Origin: Sorghum bicolor
Lineage: Eukaryota; Streptophyta; Magnoliopsida; Poales; Poaceae
Assembly: GCF_000003195.3 (NCBI RefSeq)
Contig: NC_012879.2
Span: 25,836,017-25,900,016 of the forward strand
Direction of reading: 5' to 3'
Length of the DNA stretch: 64,000 bases
Under the pieces are notes generated by a model. That model was not told where the DNA came from, did not search any database, and saw nothing but the letters and a program-made list of their open reading frames with translations. Below are positions 62,756 to 64,000 of the stretch, in pieces (position 1 is the stretch's first letter; each line of letters starts with the position of its first letter). The position numbers and the translations under genes were made by a program.

Positions 62756-64000
62756 TCAATTGTGACCTAATTCCCACACCAAGTCTCGACTGGTGGTGCC
62801 CGAGACAAACGCCAAGATGACGTCGTGGTCAGGGATGTGCGGCAGCTCAGTGCGCTGCTTCCAGAAGCATCGAGCATACTCCCGAAGAGTTTCTCCCGAC
62901 TTCTGCTTGCACTTGCTGAGGTCCCACGAGTTCCCTGGCCGTATGTAGGTCCCTTTGAAGTTACCCTCGAAGACTCTGACCAGATCAACCCAGTCGTGGA
63001 TCTGATTGGCAGGGAGTTCCTCGAGCCATCGACGGGCGGTGTCGGAGAGGAAAAGGGGTAGCTGTCTGATGATGGCTCGATCATCACCTCGAGCGCCACC
63101 TAGCTGACAGGCCAGCCTGAAGTCGGCCAGCCACAACTCTGGTTTGGTCTCTCCATTGTACTTCGCGATGCTGGTCGGGGGTCGAAATGGATTGGGCAGG
63201 GGCGTGCTGCGGATCGCCCTGCTGAACACCCGTGGGCCTGGTGGCTCGGGGGCCACCCGGTCCTCGTCGCTGTCGTATCTCCCACCGCGATGCGCGCTAT
63301 AACCGCGCTTTTCCGCGTCTCCGTGCCGGCGGCGTCGATTTTCTTTGATGTCGTGCCGCGCGTCATGTCGACGTTGATTGTCGACGGGGAGGATGAGAGC
63401 GGTCTTTCTACCTCGAGGGGGAGGTTGTTGATGGACTGACACCTCCTCTTCGTTTAGAGGCTGTTCGTCGCGCTTCTCTGTGGCAGCTCCTCGTCGTCGA
63501 GACGCCGAACTTTCGGCTTGTTGAACCGCCGCCACCTGGAGCAATGTCTGTACCTCATCTCGAATGCGTTGGGCCTGGGAATTCGACGGCTCTGGCATGT
63601 TACGTAGCAGCATCGTCGCTGCCACTACATTCTGGCCTGCTCGAGGGAAACGGCTGACAGGTTGATCTGGCTCTGCGTCGCCGACGATCTGTCGATGTAC
63701 CTCTCGAGCGCGTCTGCGGACACTTCCGCCCGGCGGGTCGGGCAGGTCTTGCTCGAGGATTTGCTCGAGCAGGACGAGGCGCTCGCGGTCTTCGTCGAGC
63801 TTCATCTTGAGCTCCCGCAGTTGCGCGAGCTGCGCGGTTCTGTCTTCCTGAGGAGGGGGGTCGACCTGTCCGTCGTTCCCAGGCGTCCTGGGGTCTTCTC
63901 GCGCCGCGGGGGCTCAACCACCCGCGGCAGCATCCCGTGTCTCGTCAGTAGTTTCTACCGCCCCGTCGATGTGATAGCATTCCCTCGTAGGGTCATAGCT
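62756..64000 (-). pseudogene. Tat gag, N-terminal part, runs off the window
   Basis: The frame from 63805 (MKLDEDRERLVLLEQ) to TGA at 62756 contains the retrotransposon-gag domain (LFLSDTARRWLEELPANQI, RPGNSWDLSKCKQK, SGETLREYARCFWKQR). The same frame continues upstream past a TGA at 63914-63916 to the window edge, so the true start is not visible. Both TGA codons fit CGA changed to TGA. The N-terminal part is Arg-rich and has a predicted helix. Confidence 0.85.

Larger units (their letters stand above)
51527..64000 (-). mobile_element. Tat-lineage Ty3/gypsy element with an antisense gene, partial
   Basis: The 3' LTR is at 51527-52492 (TGTCGGTG to CTCGACA in plus reading). The adjacent GTAGCCCCCGAG is its polypurine tract on the minus strand. 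Going right: a plus-strand spliced gene (53422-57740), then minus-strand pol (61510-58301), PR (62734-61517) and gag (from the window edge to 62756). A dual RNase H and the antisense Transposase_28-like gene mark the Tat lineage, resembling Grande or RIRE2 as I recall them. The 5' LTR is outside the window. The left TSD copy should be AGTTC. Confidence 0.9.

Overview
The window is plant nuclear DNA from a grass, most likely an Andropogoneae species of the maize, sorghum, sugarcane and Miscanthus group. The evidence is a spliced host gene with GT-AG introns, a 346-residue product that I recognise as the grass meiotic gene PHS1, common grass MITEs, and LTR retrotransposons of the Reina, SIRE/Maximus, Athila and Tat lineages filling about four fifths of the sequence. 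No bacterial genes, CRISPR arrays or rRNA genes are visible.

Left part (1-12305): a possible first exon of an unidentified gene (minus, 112-286), then intergenic DNA with a foldback repeat, two copies of an abundant grass MITE and a small TSD-flanked MITE. PHS1 follows on the minus strand in ten exons between 12184 and 3330. Its third intron holds a 4.7-kb Reina-type Ty3/gypsy element (5511-10209), yet the predicted CDS is open and in phase at every junction.

Middle part (12306-33007): a DNA transposon with GGGG-TGATTGGTTG termini (12306-32016) begins about 120 bp upstream of the PHS1 start codon. It is split by an 18.4-kb SIRE-type Ty1/copia element (13115-31544, TSD AATGG), which is itself split by a 7.9-kb non-autonomous Athila element (20499-28445, TSD CACCC). 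A related MITE (32181-32568) and the 3' end of a chromovirus follow.

Right part (33008-64000): the chromovirus is split by a nearly complete Athila element (33008-42328, TSD GCAGG). That element has gag-PR, pol and an extra downstream coiled-coil ORF with its own TATA-like promoter. Beyond it the chromovirus is entered by a SIRE LTR (42673), that by a minus-strand Athila relative (44207), that by another SIRE element (47904), and that by a Tat element (51527) that runs out of the window. None of these reappears before 64000, so the right side reads as the left half of a five-level nest.

The Tat element carries gag-PR-pol on the minus strand. Between pol and its 3' LTR, on the opposite strand, lies a six-exon gene with a TATA box, a Transposase_28-like N-terminus, a poly-Q tract and a long coiled coil. 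Most retroelement frames carry a few nonsense codons, many explainable by C-to-T change. The items most worth following up are the two accessory genes inside retroelements (39031-39940 and 53281-57740), the palindromic arrays in SIRE LTRs, and PHS1 with its displaced promoter. All family assignments are by eye and from memory; nothing was searched.
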